In this document: positions 1-7,965 of the stretch, piece by piece
How positions within the stretch are numbered: position 1 is the first letter of the stretch
Layout: each line of letters opens with the position of its first letter
Source of the DNA: an uncultured Porphyromonadaceae bacterium
GTDB lineage: Bacteria > Bacteroidota > Bacteroidia > Bacteroidales > Muribaculaceae
Reading direction: 5' to 3'
NCBI GenBank assembly: GCA_947175205.1
Contig: CAMWLS010000013.1
Location: 1 to 55,011, forward strand
DNA length: 55,011 nucleotides
Translations under genes and position numbers: made by a program
Notes under the pieces: generated by a model
Database searches by the model: none
The model's input: the letters and a program-made list of their open reading frames with translations, nothing else
Told to the model about the DNA's origin: nothing

Positions 1-66
1 AAAGCTGAAGGCCACCAGTGCAAGGGTGAATGCAAGAAGGAAGAAAAGTGTAACGAGAAGAAATAA
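1..66 (+). CDS. C-terminal end of an unidentified Cys/Lys-rich protein (partial)
   Basis: The window opens inside a reading frame whose last 21 codons end at a TAA stop. The visible tail is rich in Lys and Glu and has three Cys residues in short spacings (QCKGECKK, then KCNEKK). This might be a metal-binding or charged tail. There is too little sequence to name a family. A strong hairpin follows the stop, which fits the end of a transcription unit. Confidence 0.5.
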   Translation, partial: KAEGHQCKGECKKEEKCNEKK

Positions 67-84
67 TCTCCAACAGTAAGACAA

Positions 85-122
85 AAGCGTTTACAGTCTG
101 ATAAAACTGACTGTAAACGCTT
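85..122 (+). terminator. Intrinsic-terminator-like hairpin
   Basis: A perfect 14-bp stem (85-98 with 109-122) encloses a 10-nt loop, directly after the stop codon of the partial gene and 15 nt before the next start. There is no long T-run on the plus strand, so termination strength is uncertain. It separates the partial gene from the envelope operon. Confidence 0.55.
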
Positions 123-136
123 ATACTCCTCTAAAC

Positions 137-976
137 ATGCACGTTATAGCTGACAGCAGCAGCACTCGGACAGAGTGGACTCTGGTGAATGGGTCAGAAA
201 TTGTAGAGCATGCCTTTACAACCGGTATAAACCCATATTTTCAAAGCCGCAGAGAAATATCTCATGCCATACGACTGGAACTTCCTGAGGTCTTTTTCAG
301 GGGCAAGCGTGACCATGTGTTTTTTTATGGCGCAGGATGCGCCACTCCGGAGCGGTGTAAAATAGTGAGCCAGTCACTGGTGGCACAGTTCAAGACTCCG
401 GTAACAGTAAACAGCGATTTACTGGGAGCGGCCCGCGGCCTTCTTGTAAGGAAGCCGGGGCTGGCATGTATTTTGGGTACGGGATCGAATTCCTGTGTTT
501 ATGACGGAAATAATATTCAGCGTCATGTACGCGCGTTAGGATACGTATTGGGTGACGAAGGCAGTGGTGCATATATGGGTAAATGTCTGGTGGCAGACAT
601 ATTGAAGGACCTGGCGCCGGTGGAGATACGCGAAGGTTTTTATGAGTATTTTGCTGTAACCGCCAATGCCCTGATGGAGAGCATTTACTCCAATCCTCTA
701 CCGAACCGTACGCTGGCCAGATATGCCACATATCTTGCAACAAGAATTCAGGATGATTATGCTCATGAGCTGGTGTACAATTCCCTTATGGCCTTTTTCA
801 GGCGCAATATAGCTCAGTATGACTATAAGTCAGAGCCGGTGAACTTTGTAGGTTCCGTGGCTGTGACATATAAAGAAATTTTACAGAGTGTGGCCTCTGA
901 CTTCGGTGCCACAGTGGGCACGGTTACACGTTATTCCATGCCCGGTCTTATCAACTATCACGCAGATGAAAATTAA
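137..976 (+). CDS. BadF/BadG/BcrA/BcrD-type ATPase, N-acetylglucosamine kinase-like
   Basis: This 279-aa protein has the ASKHA sugar-kinase fold of the BadF/BcrA family, typical of Bacteroidales N-acetylglucosamine kinase-like proteins. The phosphate-1 loop lies at the N terminus (ADSSSTRTEW), phosphate-2 is the LGTGSNS segment near residue 117, and LGDEGSG follows near residue 140. The usual phosphate-1 form in relatives is DSGSTKTDW. Here Gly is replaced by Ser and Lys by Arg, which may affect activity or substrate. It probably phosphorylates an amino sugar in the cytoplasm, perhaps in cell-wall recycling (inference). It starts a tight operon: its last 11 nt overlap the next gene. Confidence 0.8.
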   Translation: MHVIADSSSTRTEWTLVNGSEIVEHAFTTGINPYFQSRREISHAIRLELPEVFFRGKRDHVFFYGAGCATPERCKIVSQSLVAQFKTPVTVNSDLLGAARGLLVRKPGLACILGTGSNSCVYDGNNIQRHVRALGYVLGDEGSGAYMGKCLVADILKDLAPVEIREGFYEYFAVTANALMESIYSNPLPNRTLARYATYLATRIQDDYAHELVYNSLMAFFRRNIAQYDYKSEPVNFVGSVAVTYKEILQSVASDFGATVGTVTRYSMPGLINYHADEN

Positions 977-2714
977 ACACAGCATAAAGAGCGTCAGCAT
1001 GAGTCTGCTCATGGGCGCAGTAATCTCAAGCATAAACGTATCAGCTCAGCTGCCGGTTAAAAGCATTAACGGCAAGGAATACTATGTTTACACTGTGGAT
1101 AAGAAAGAAACAGTATATACCGTGGCAGAGAAACTATGTATAAAACGTGACAAGATTGTGCGCTGGAATCCCGGTGCTGCTGACGGCCTGCGCGCTGGCT
1201 CAAAACTATATTTCCCGAAAGAAGACTGTCCGGAGCTGGCAAATTTCAAAGAAGCCTCAGAAAGCGAGCCCACTGTAAAGGCACTTCATGCCGCTGATAA
1301 TGATGCAGAAACATACACTGTGGGCAAGAGCGAGTCACTTTACGGTATAAGCCATAAGACCGGAGTAAGTCCTGACCGTCTTCTGGCACTTAACCCCGGT
1401 CTGGAGAAAGGTGCTAAAGCAGGTATGGTATTGCGTCTGAAGGATGATGCCGCTACTGAATCCGGGACGGTAAAGGCTTCAGATAAAAGCTCAGACATGA
1501 GTCAGAATAAGAACGAGAATAAGATTCCGGAGGCACCGGAACCCACCTACAGTCTGCGTCCCGTGAATCCCGAAATAGTGGAGCTTTCACGCGAGACCCT
1601 TGAGCCTGAGATTCCCAACATTTGTCTTATACTTCCTCTGGGACTTGACAAGGCTGAGGAGGACCGTACGGCAGCCACTTTTACAGAATTTTACAGAGGA
1701 TTTCTTTTAGGTATGGAGCAGGCGCGTCACGGGAATATGGCTGCACGTGTCACGGTCCTGGATGCAGGAACTAATGGCGAACGCGCTTCTGAGATGGTAT
1801 CCTCTCCGGCCGTTGCAGATGCAGCGGTAATTATTCTCCCTGACCAGCAGAATGCTCTGAACATGATTGCTGATAAAGCTACTGATGAGGGTATATACAG
1901 CCTGAATTTCCACAATCTCAGAGACAGTCTTTATCTGACAAACCCCATGCTGGTTCAGGCCACCGTACCCAGTAATTCCATGAATATGGAGGCTGCAAGA
2001 GCCTTTGTCAAAATGACATTGGAACAGAGCCCGGAAGGCACGGCCATATATCCTGTAATACTGAGACGTGAGAACGGTAAGCAGGACAGAGAGGAATTCA
2101 TAAACCTGATTAGCGAGCTTTATACATCCGCCGGTGTGAATCCTGTTACCATAAGTTTTGACGGAACACTGACCCGCGATGACCTCTCTGTAATTCCGGC
2201 TGACGTACGCCCTGTATTTATTCCCGCATCCGGGTCTGCAGCTGAATTCAATAAGATTTGGGCCTCACTACTTAACTTTAAGGAGAACATGTCCCTGAGT
2301 AACGGAGATACAATGGTGATAGGTTATCCTGACTGGCTGGCATTCCGCGGTGACACACGCACTGCTGTGCATAAATTACGCGCTGTAATCTTCTCACGAT
2401 ACGCCACAGATACTGAGAGTGAGAGCTATGAACATGTGCAAAGCCTTTACAGACGTTGGTACGGCACTGACATGCAGGATGCTATCCCCTCTCAGGCACT
2501 GGTGGGATACGATGCCGCGCGATATGTCTTAGCAAACCTGAAGGTGAACGGAGGGGCATTTGACCCTGCCACAGAGACTCCTCAGAAAGGCGTACAGAAC
2601 ATATTCAATTTTGTCAAGGCCGGCGAGGGCGAAGAAGCCGGATTTGTAAATGATTATTTATACATAATCCGCTTTGAAGCAGACGGTAAACTGGAAATTA
2701 CCGGCATAGAATGA
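966..2714 (+). CDS. Secreted LysM-repeat protein with a periplasmic-binding-like domain
   Basis: The chosen start gives MKIKHSIKSV followed by a hydrophobic signal peptide ending around SAQ. A longer frame open from 888 would lie wholly inside the kinase gene. Two LysM domains follow (about residues 35-90 and 115-165), then a low-complexity linker, then a domain from about residue 220 that resembles type I periplasmic-binding or LppC-like proteins (NICLILPLG start). The 582-aa product is likely periplasmic and binds peptidoglycan through LysM. The ligand of the C-terminal domain is unknown. It overlaps the kinase gene upstream by 11 nt and the barrel gene downstream by 4 nt, so it is almost certainly co-transcribed with both. 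Confidence 0.8.
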   Translation: MKIKHSIKSVSMSLLMGAVISSINVSAQLPVKSINGKEYYVYTVDKKETVYTVAEKLCIKRDKIVRWNPGAADGLRAGSKLYFPKEDCPELANFKEASESEPTVKALHAADNDAETYTVGKSESLYGISHKTGVSPDRLLALNPGLEKGAKAGMVLRLKDDAATESGTVKASDKSSDMSQNKNENKIPEAPEPTYSLRPVNPEIVELSRETLEPEIPNICLILPLGLDKAEEDRTAATFTEFYRGFLLGMEQARHGNMAARVTVLDAGTNGERASEMVSSPAVADAAVIILPDQQNALNMIADKATDEGIYSLNFHNLRDSLYLTNPMLVQATVPSNSMNMEAARAFVKMTLEQSPEGTAIYPVILRRENGKQDREEFINLISELYTSAGVNPVTISFDGTLTRDDLSVIPADVRPVFIPASGSAAEFNKIWASLLNFKENMSLSNGDTMVIGYPDWLAFRGDTRTAVHKLRAVIFSRYATDTESESYEHVQSLYRRWYGTDMQDAIPSQALVGYDAARYVLANLKVNGGAFDPATETPQKGVQNIFNFVKAGEGEEAGFVNDYLYIIRFEADGKLEITGIE

Positions 2715-3403
2715 AAGGCATTTTCAGATTAATCACTCTTTTATGCATTGCCGCATGGAGCAGCCATCACGTGGCCGCCCAGGCGCATTATAAGCCTCAC
2801 ATAAGCGTGGGCGCACGCGTTGGCGCATCACTTGCCGAGACGTCTTTCTCACCCTCAGTGAAACAGACCTGGCTCCCGGGTGAATGTGGAGCAGTGAGCA
2901 TAAGATATGCAGAGGAAAAACTGTTTGGGCTGGTGGCGGAGTTAGGCTGGTCAGCCCGCGGATGGAAAGAGAATTTTGAGGATACGCCATTCAGTTATAC
3001 CCGCCGGCTGACATATATCACACTGCCGGTAATGACGCATATTTCTTTTGGTGGTAAGCGTGCGTTGTGCTTTATTAATCTGGGTCCTGAAATAGGATAT
3101 ATAGTTTCAGAAAATATAAGTTCAAATTTTGACTATATGAACCCGGCAGCCGTAAGCGACTTCCCACTAAACGGGCGTATGACACAGCAGCTTTCCATGA
3201 AGCTGAAGAATAAATTTGATTATGGTATCACTGCCGGTCTCGGAGGGGAATTCTATTTAACTCCGCGCCACTCCATCACTGCTGAGGCACGGTTTTACTA
3301 CGGCCTGGCAAATATATTCCCGTCATCAAAGAGTGATGTTTTCAGCGCATCCAGGGCTATGTCCTTTGAGTTTACACTGGGATACTTCTTCAGACTTAAA
3401 TGA
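2711..3403 (+). CDS. Outer-membrane beta-barrel protein, PorT-like
   Basis: This 230-aa protein has a signal peptide cleaved near VAAQA and alternating aromatic/hydrophobic strands through to a C-terminal Phe-rich strand (EFTLGYFFRLK). This fits the porin-family/PorT-like outer-membrane beta-barrels common in Bacteroidetes. It overlaps the LysM gene by ATGA and the VanZ-like gene by ATGA, so translation is probably coupled. The role is unknown. The operon context with a LysM protein and a VanZ-like protein suggests cell-envelope maintenance. Confidence 0.75.
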   Translation: MKGIFRLITLLCIAAWSSHHVAAQAHYKPHISVGARVGASLAETSFSPSVKQTWLPGECGAVSIRYAEEKLFGLVAELGWSARGWKENFEDTPFSYTRRLTYITLPVMTHISFGGKRALCFINLGPEIGYIVSENISSNFDYMNPAAVSDFPLNGRMTQQLSMKLKNKFDYGITAGLGGEFYLTPRHSITAEARFYYGLANIFPSSKSDVFSASRAMSFEFTLGYFFRLK

Positions 3404-3834
3404 GGCGGTTTATCAGACAGTGGTGGCCTTCAGCATTAACTCTATGCGCTGTACTTTACATCACCCTCAGCACTGACCCCGCCGGCTCACAGAGTCTGCC
3501 TCCCATACCTTATCTTGACAAGCTTATTCATGCCATTATGATGGGCGGTCTGTCCGGGGCATTTGCTTTTGACACGGCCAGGAGCTCCAAGAGCCACAGT
3601 ATAACACGCAGGCAAATGCTGAAAATTGTGGTGGCGGTAATGGTGTTCAGCGTGGCTGATGAGTGGGCCCAGCAGACTTTTACACAGAGCCGTAGCGGCG
3701 AATGGGGTGATATTGCGGCTGACTGGCTGGGATGCGTTGTGGCTTTCTTTACTGCACCTGCGGCTGTAAAAAGTTGTCTGCGCAGATACGGCAAACATAA
3801 GAAGAAAAGGATGTGCCAAAAATTAAAATTCTGA
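3400..3834 (+). CDS. VanZ-like membrane protein
   Basis: This 144-aa protein has about four hydrophobic segments and the VanZ-like layout: an early STDP..PYLDKLIHAIMMGGL segment and a later SVADEWAQQTF...RSGEWGDIAADWLGC segment. VanZ-domain proteins are small membrane proteins of poorly known function, linked in some bacteria to teicoplanin or lipid-mediated resistance. It is the last gene of the overlapping operon that starts at 137. The 3' end of the frame forms one arm of a terminator-like hairpin. Confidence 0.8.
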   Translation: MRRFIRQWWPSALTLCAVLYITLSTDPAGSQSLPPIPYLDKLIHAIMMGGLSGAFAFDTARSSKSHSITRRQMLKIVVAVMVFSVADEWAQQTFTQSRSGEWGDIAADWLGCVVAFFTAPAAVKSCLRRYGKHKKKRMCQKLKF

Positions 3835-3842
3835 CACATCCT
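3808..3842 (+). terminator. Hairpin overlapping the end of the VanZ-like gene
   Basis: AGGATGTG (3808-3815) pairs with CACATCCT (3835-3842), with an additional CA/TG pairing inside. The 5' arm is inside the last codons of the VanZ-like gene and the 3' arm follows its stop. It likely ends the operon and may also serve the convergent OmpA gene. Confidence 0.5.
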
Positions 3843-3905
3843 CTGGATTTGTTTAAGCATGTATTCTGCAAATCTCAGCGCATGAGCCGCAGAATCACTA
3901 ATTTA

Positions 3906-4610
3906 TCAATGAAGAGTTCCGGACTCAGCCTGCTGGATCATCTCAGGGCTGGCAGTGATATAAATTTCCACACGACGGTTCTGCGCCCTACCCTCAGGGG
4001 TATCATTGCTGGCAACATAGTCAGCCATGGGAATACCTTTGGCAGTAAGGCGCGTGGGTGATACGCCGGAGTTTACCAGATATGTAAGCACGGCATCAGC
4101 ACGCTCAGCGGAGAGTTTCTGGTTTACGGAATAAGAACCGGTATTGTCTGTAAAACCAAGAATCTGCACATTGGTACCAGGGTTATTGTTAAGATTTGCA
4201 GCAAAGCCGGTAAGGTCTTTCTTAGCATTTGCATTCAGAGTGTACTTTCCGGTGGGGAAAAGGATACCGCCGTCAAAAGTAACCTTAATGGCCTGCAGCC
4301 CGTTGCTGTCAGTTGTTTTTTCAACGGTAGCCTGTTCAGCCAGCTGGCGTTCCAGCTCCTTCTGCTGCTTATCCATCTTGTTTCCAATAAGCGCACCGGC
4401 ACCGGCACCCACTGCGGCACCGATGGCGCTACCTATACCGGCGCCCTTACCGCCGCCAATCAGTGCACCAACGCCGGCGCCTACTGCAGCACCGCCACCG
4501 CCACCGATGAGCGCACCCTTACCGGTGTTGGTAAATGAAGAACATCCTGTCTGTCCCACAAGGAGTGTGGTGCCAATGAGCGCTATGGCTGCAAATTTCA
4601 TTACTTTCAT
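3906..4610 (-). CDS. OmpA-family lipoprotein with glycine-zipper segment
   Basis: This 234-aa protein starts with a lipoprotein signal peptide with Cys near residue 23 (GQTGCSS). A glycine-zipper region follows (about residues 30-78: GGGGGAAVGAGVGALIGG and similar), then an OmpA peptidoglycan-binding domain (about residues 110-225) with the GFTDNTGS and RAQNRRVEI motifs. It resembles the YiaD type. It should sit in the outer membrane and hold it to the cell wall. It has its own canonical promoter and is transcribed divergently from the DMT transporter. Confidence 0.9.
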   Translation of the reverse strand: MKVMKFAAIALIGTTLLVGQTGCSSFTNTGKGALIGGGGGAAVGAGVGALIGGGKGAGIGSAIGAAVGAGAGALIGNKMDKQQKELERQLAEQATVEKTTDSNGLQAIKVTFDGGILFPTGKYTLNANAKKDLTGFAANLNNNPGTNVQILGFTDNTGSYSVNQKLSAERADAVLTYLVNSGVSPTRLTAKGIPMADYVASNDTPEGRAQNRRVEIYITASPEMIQQAESGTLH

Positions 4611-4657
4611 GTGTGTAATTTTTTATGGTGAATGATATGTTAATTTCTATGTCGGGA

Positions 4658-4688
4658 CAAAGTTACCTTTAGTACTTTTATTTACAAA
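4658..4688 (-). promoter_or_regulatory. Bacteroidetes promoter for the OmpA lipoprotein
   Basis: On the minus strand the -7 box is TAACTTTG (4658-4665) and the -33 box is TTTG (4685-4688), separated by 19 nt. This is a full match to the Bacteroidetes sigma consensus, about 48 nt upstream of the start codon. Confidence 0.75.
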
Positions 4689-4704
4689 TATAAGCGGATA
4701 AAAG

Positions 4705-4737
4705 TTTGGAGATTGAGCATACTTTTAATTAAATTTG
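4705..4737 (+). promoter_or_regulatory. Bacteroidetes promoter for the DMT transporter
   Basis: TTTG (4705-4708), a 21-nt spacer and TAAATTTG (4730-4737) match the -33/-7 consensus. The start codon lies 26 nt downstream. Confidence 0.7.
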
Positions 4738-4762
4738 TGACACGAACTAAAAAAGAATTCAT

Positions 4763-5719
4763 ATGGGCAGCTCAGATACGGTAAAGCCATCTGTAAAATC
4801 CATGATAATATGTCACGTGCTGGCCGTCCTTGTGGTGGCAGCATGGGGCTCTTCATTTATATCAACCAAGATTCTGCTTAACGCGGGACTTGGTTCAACA
4901 GAAATCTATCTCATCCGCTTTCTCTTAGCTTATGTGATAATGGTTATTCTGGCTCATAAGCGCTGGTTCTGCCGGCGCTTGTCGGAAGAATTGCTGTTCT
5001 TGCTATGCGGTCTTTTTGCCGGGTCTCTTTACTTCCTGGTGGAAAATACCGCCCTGGAATACACTACCACTACTAATGTGGGCTTACTGACTTCTACGTC
5101 GCCCCTGTTCACCATGCTTTTTATTTCCTTAGTTTACAGGAGTGAAAGGCCCAACGGCGGTATGGTCATAGGTTCGCTGGTGGCCTTTGCGGGCGTGGTA
5201 CTTGTGATTCTGAACAGTGCCACAGACAGTGACGGGATGGGTTTTAACCCTATTGGTGACATTCTGTCACTTATTGCGGCTGCCAGCTGGGCGGTTTACA
5301 GTTTGATTCTCAGACGCCTTAATGTGGAGTATGATGTAATGTTCATAACCCGTAAGACTTTCTTTTACGGCATGCTGACGTCGCTGCCAGTGCTTCTTCT
5401 TGAGACTCCCAAGCCCGGCAGAGAGCCATTCTTGGAGATTCTCAGTCACAGTGAGGTGTGGGGAAATCTCATATTTTTAGGCCTGGGTTCTTCACTGCTC
5501 GCATTCCTGATATGGGCGGAAGTAATAAAGCGTGTGGGTGCAGTGAAGGCCAACAATTATCTGTATCTGCAGCCCATAGTGACCATGATTGTCTCTTATC
5601 TGATTCTAAAGGAAGCCATAACTCTGGTGGGAATATGCGGAAGTGTTCTTATCCTGGGAGGTCTGTGGCTGGGGGACAGACTGTCACAGACGTGGCGAAA
5701 ACAGCGTCAGAGCCGTTAA
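4763..5719 (+). CDS. DMT-superfamily (EamA) transporter
   Basis: This 318-aa membrane protein has about ten hydrophobic segments in two EamA halves. The first half carries the typical WGSSFI segment near the N terminus and the second the AASWAVYSLILR segment. The family exports or imports small metabolites across the inner membrane, and the substrate cannot be told from sequence. It stands alone behind its own promoter. Confidence 0.85.
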   Translation: MGSSDTVKPSVKSMIICHVLAVLVVAAWGSSFISTKILLNAGLGSTEIYLIRFLLAYVIMVILAHKRWFCRRLSEELLFLLCGLFAGSLYFLVENTALEYTTTTNVGLLTSTSPLFTMLFISLVYRSERPNGGMVIGSLVAFAGVVLVILNSATDSDGMGFNPIGDILSLIAAASWAVYSLILRRLNVEYDVMFITRKTFFYGMLTSLPVLLLETPKPGREPFLEILSHSEVWGNLIFLGLGSSLLAFLIWAEVIKRVGAVKANNYLYLQPIVTMIVSYLILKEAITLVGICGSVLILGGLWLGDRLSQTWRKQRQSR

Positions 5720-5806
5720 AGCGTCTTGCTTTCTTCCAGAAAACTATCACAACTTGTTAAGGAATAGCCTCCTTAATCCTGATGCCAAAATTTTTAAACC
5801 GCAGCA

Positions 5807-6373
5807 CTAAAGGAAACTTAGCTCATCTGCTATCTGAGCACAAAGCGGTGCTGTAAGGGCGCAATTTCTTTTCCGCTCCTCATCTGCCGCTTGCTGTACA
5901 AGAGCAGGATTAATCCTTATAATATTCAGGAGAAGTCTCAGGGCTGTGTAGCGCTCAAGAGGTGCCGCATTGGATTTACCAAGTATGTCAGAGGCAAGGC
6001 TTGCGGCAAATGGTAAATATCTCAGAAGTCTATGGCATAAGACGTCAGCAACTTCAACAGATGGAACCTGAGTAACCCAGACCAAAGCATCAGAAACAGA
6101 GAATTCCTCTCGGGGCATAAGCATGGGGGCGAGGAGCAAGCTCTCACGGGTGGATGTATTGGCCCAGAGCAGCTGAGCCAAAGTCTTGCTCTTAGGGGCT
6201 GATTCAGCTATCTGTACTATCTGAGGCAGATTCAGGCCAAATATAATACGAAAAGGGGCTCCACCTTTTTTCAGTGCGTCAGCCACCACTCCGTTACGCA
6301 GCGCAAAAAAGGAGCGCTTTATATTCTGCATATCGGAGAAGCCGGGGACAGTCTTGAGTTTACAAATATCCAT
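5807..6373 (-). CDS. HEAT-like helical protein, possibly AlkD-type DNA alkylation repair family
   Basis: This 188-aa, mostly helical protein resembles short Bacteroidales proteins labelled as DNA alkylation repair (AlkD-like HEAT-repeat) proteins. Landmarks are the FFALRNGVVADALKKGG, LLAPMLMPREEF and ADVLCHRLLRYLPFA segments. AlkD proteins of other bacteria are longer (about 220-240 aa), and I cannot point to conserved glycosylase residues, so enzymatic activity is uncertain. It has its own promoter and is divergent from tRNA-Cys. Confidence 0.5.
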   Translation of the reverse strand: MDICKLKTVPGFSDMQNIKRSFFALRNGVVADALKKGGAPFRIIFGLNLPQIVQIAESAPKSKTLAQLLWANTSTRESLLLAPMLMPREEFSVSDALVWVTQVPSVEVADVLCHRLLRYLPFAASLASDILGKSNAAPLERYTALRLLLNIIRINPALVQQAADEERKRNCALTAPLCAQIADELSFL

Positions 6374-6377
6374 ACAG

Positions 6378-6409
6378 CAAAATTAGAATATTAACATCTA
6401 AGGGACAAA
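6378..6409 (-). promoter_or_regulatory. Bacteroidetes promoter for the HEAT-like gene
   Basis: Minus-strand TAATTTTG (6378-6385) and TTTG (6406-6409) are separated by 20 nt. The -7 box lies only about 5 nt from the start codon, so the mRNA would be nearly leaderless. Confidence 0.6.
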
Positions 6410-6424
6410 AAAAGACGCTAAAAT

Positions 6425-6456
6425 TTTGTATAAATAAAAAGAGATTCATATCTTTG
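6425..6456 (+). promoter_or_regulatory. Promoter for tRNA-Cys
   Basis: TTTG (6425-6428), a 20-nt spacer and TATCTTTG (6449-6456) lie 26 nt upstream of the tRNA. Confidence 0.65.
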
Positions 6457-6482
6457 TACCCGCAAACCACAAGATGGATTAT

Positions 6483-6553
6483 GGTTCCTTGGCCGAGTGG
6501 TTAGGCACCGGTCTGCAAAACCGTTTACAGCAGTTCGAATCTGCTAGGAACCT
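6483..6553 (+). tRNA. tRNA-Cys (GCA)
   Basis: A cloverleaf can be drawn. The acceptor stem is 6483-6489 with 6546-6552, the D arm starts at GCCGAGTGG, the anticodon loop CTGCAAA holds GCA at 6515-6517, and the T loop is GTTCGAATC. The discriminator base is T (6553), the known identity base of tRNA-Cys. CCA is not encoded. Confidence 0.93.
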
Positions 6554-6558
6554 CAGAG

Positions 6559-6590
6559 AGAAGCATACCTGCTATGGTGTGCTTCTTTTC
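6559..6590 (+). terminator. Intrinsic terminator after tRNA-Cys
   Basis: An 11-bp stem with one G-T pair (6559-6569 with 6576-6586) and a 6-nt loop is followed by a T-rich tract (TTTTC). It lies 5 nt after the tRNA. Confidence 0.8.
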
Positions 6591-7183
6591 TATATTTTGA
6601 TGATTACATACGGCTGCCCGCTGAAGCTGGCGCATAGTAAAAGCTGTGCATGAAAGGACCGCATAAAGGTACATCATAGAGGCTCATAGTAAAGGCGCAG
6701 GGCGCGTGAAGACACGTTCCTCGGGCGTATACAGCCCGTAAGACCTGTTTCCCAATAATTGTTAAGGCTGGAGCGCCCAAGCATCGTGCATATGTGTTCG
6801 CGTAGTGAGGGAGCAATGCGGTTGTATTGTGACCGAAACAAGCTGAGGCAGATGCATGACGTTTGGCCGAGACGAGAGTAGCTTATGCCACGGACAACTT
6901 AAGAGGATTATATTACCTTATTATCACATCTCTCCGGCGCGTTTTGGCTTGTTCTTCAGTCACGTAGCTACGGCTACGCTCCTTCATCACAAATTAAAAT
7001 CACTCAGAGACATGCGACACCAGCCTTAACAGGCTTAACAATATTGGGGTCTAAGTGTGTAAGAATAGGTCAGTTACAAGGCTCTGAGGATAAGGCTGCC
7101 GGAAGCATACATAAGTATGTGACCGTAGCCGAATTCCGAAAGTGACACTGCGAATGGCTTATTATGACACACCGCTCTAAAAT
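6591..7183. other. 590-bp geneless stretch with several hairpins and an imperfect inverted repeat
   Basis: I see no convincing gene. There is a long interrupted hairpin at 7094-7130 (GGCT/AGCC, CGG/CCG and CATAC/GTATG around an ATAA loop). A compact hairpin CGTAGC-TACG-GCTACG lies near 6963-6978. An imperfect inverted repeat pairs 6751-6770 with 7021-7047 (CCCAATA..TTGTTAAG and GTTAAGGCTG). A 24-codon frame on the minus strand (6913-6987) is open but has no support. The stretch could be an unrecognised structured RNA, a decayed mobile element or a repeat family. It does not show RNase P, SRP, tmRNA or 6S hallmarks that I can recognise. Confidence 0.4.
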
Positions 7184-7218
7184 AAAAAAAGTTCCGCACT
7201 AAGTACGGAACTTTTTTT
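7184..7218 (-). terminator. Bidirectional terminator downstream of the small lipoprotein
   Basis: GTTCCG (7191-7196) pairs with CGGAAC (7206-7211) and is flanked by A7 and T7 tracts, so it can work on either strand. It directly follows the stop of the minus-strand lipoprotein gene. Confidence 0.85.
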
Positions 7219-7237
7219 ATTCTTTGTTAGCTATTGC

Positions 7238-7453
7238 TTAGAGTGAATCGTTGTTCATGTTAGCAGTGTCAACGTCATTGCCACCCATGTTCAGGTTAGC
7301 GAGTGAGTCAGCCTTGCGGATAGAATCAGCCTTAGCGATAGAATCAGCCTTAGCGATAGAATCTGAATCAACAGTCTTAGCAGCGTCAGAACCACCGCAA
7401 GAGAAAAGAGTTGCACCGAAAGCAACAGCGAGAAGTAAAACTAACTTTTTCAT
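7238..7453 (-). CDS. Small repeat-bearing lipoprotein
   Basis: This 71-aa protein begins MKKLVLLLAVAFG and has a lipobox ending at Cys18 (LFSC). I chose this start because the nine residues before it in the open frame lack signal-peptide character. The mature part carries a 6-residue repeat (DSIAKA, DSIAKA, DSIRKA, DSLA), matching an 18-nt tandem DNA repeat. Small lipoproteins of this build are common in Bacteroidetes, and the function is unknown. It has a canonical promoter and a strong terminator of its own. Confidence 0.75.
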   Translation of the reverse strand: MKKLVLLLAVAFGATLFSCGGSDAAKTVDSDSIAKADSIAKADSIRKADSLANLNMGGNDVDTANMNNDSL

Positions 7454-7503
7454 TTCTTTTTTGATTAAATAGTAAAACAATTATTTGTGCTTCAAAAACG
7501 TCA

Positions 7504-7535
7504 CAAAGGTACTGCCTATTTTTTTACCCACCAAA
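7504..7535 (-). promoter_or_regulatory. Promoter of the small lipoprotein gene
   Basis: Minus-strand TACCTTTG (7504-7511) and TTTG (7532-7535) are separated by 20 nt. The start codon lies about 50 nt downstream. Confidence 0.7.
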
Positions 7536-7613
7536 TTATTTGTGAAAAAAAATCTGATTTTTAACACATTTTTATCTTAGCCTATGACATCAAACAGATT
7601 ACAAATCTGATTA

Positions 7614-7952
7614 TCAGACCTTTGAGATTAGAGCATTTTCCAACTCCAGCAGGCTCTTCCTTATTTTCTTTAACCGTTCAATAACCATAAAGCGCTTGGA
7701 AACACCGGAGCTATTATTGGCCAACTGGTGTTTTGCCGCTTCAATTTTAAGCCCTTTTTCATGGAGCAAATATTTAATAAGATATAAGCTTTCCACTGTC
7801 TTGGGCGTATAAAAGCGTGTACCTTTGGCATTTCGTTCCGGACATGCCTGCGGGAACTGCGTCTCCCAGAATCTGAGGGTGGATAAGGGCACTCCCACCA
7901 ATTCTGAGACTTCCGCTATTCTGTAAAACTTTTTCTCAAGGGTATCTGCCAT
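7614..7952 (-). CDS. MerR-family transcriptional regulator
   Basis: This 112-aa protein starts at MADTLEKKFYRIAEV. Residues 9-75 form a MerR winged-helix DNA-binding domain (YRIAEVSELVGVPLSTLRFWE, with RFYTPKTVESL as the wing and second helix). A short helical C-terminal tail follows, without an obvious ligand domain. The frame is also open 12 codons further upstream, into the end of the peptidase gene, but the chosen start fits the family. It lies 13 nt after the M23 peptidase gene and is probably co-transcribed with it. Confidence 0.85.
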   Translation of the reverse strand: MADTLEKKFYRIAEVSELVGVPLSTLRFWETQFPQACPERNAKGTRFYTPKTVESLYLIKYLLHEKGLKIEAAKHQLANNSSGVSKRFMVIERLKKIRKSLLELENALISKV

Positions 7953-7965
7953 TTCCAATACTGTC

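Noticed and set aside
390..743. 117-aa minus-strand frame inside the BadF kinase gene
   Set aside because: A shadow of the coding strand without family resemblance. The same holds for the many other antisense frames inside clear genes.
888..965. Longer N terminus for the LysM protein
   Set aside because: It would be entirely inside the upstream kinase gene and would hide a clear signal peptide that starts at 966.
6604..6816. 70-aa minus-strand frame in the geneless stretch after tRNA-Cys
   Set aside because: No family resemblance, no promoter or start context, unusual Cys/Pro-rich composition, and it overlaps hairpin-forming sequence.
6913..6987. 24-codon minus-strand frame (starts MKERSRSYVTEEQ)
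   Set aside because: It looks somewhat protein-like but is too short, has no partner gene or promoter, and overlaps a hairpin.
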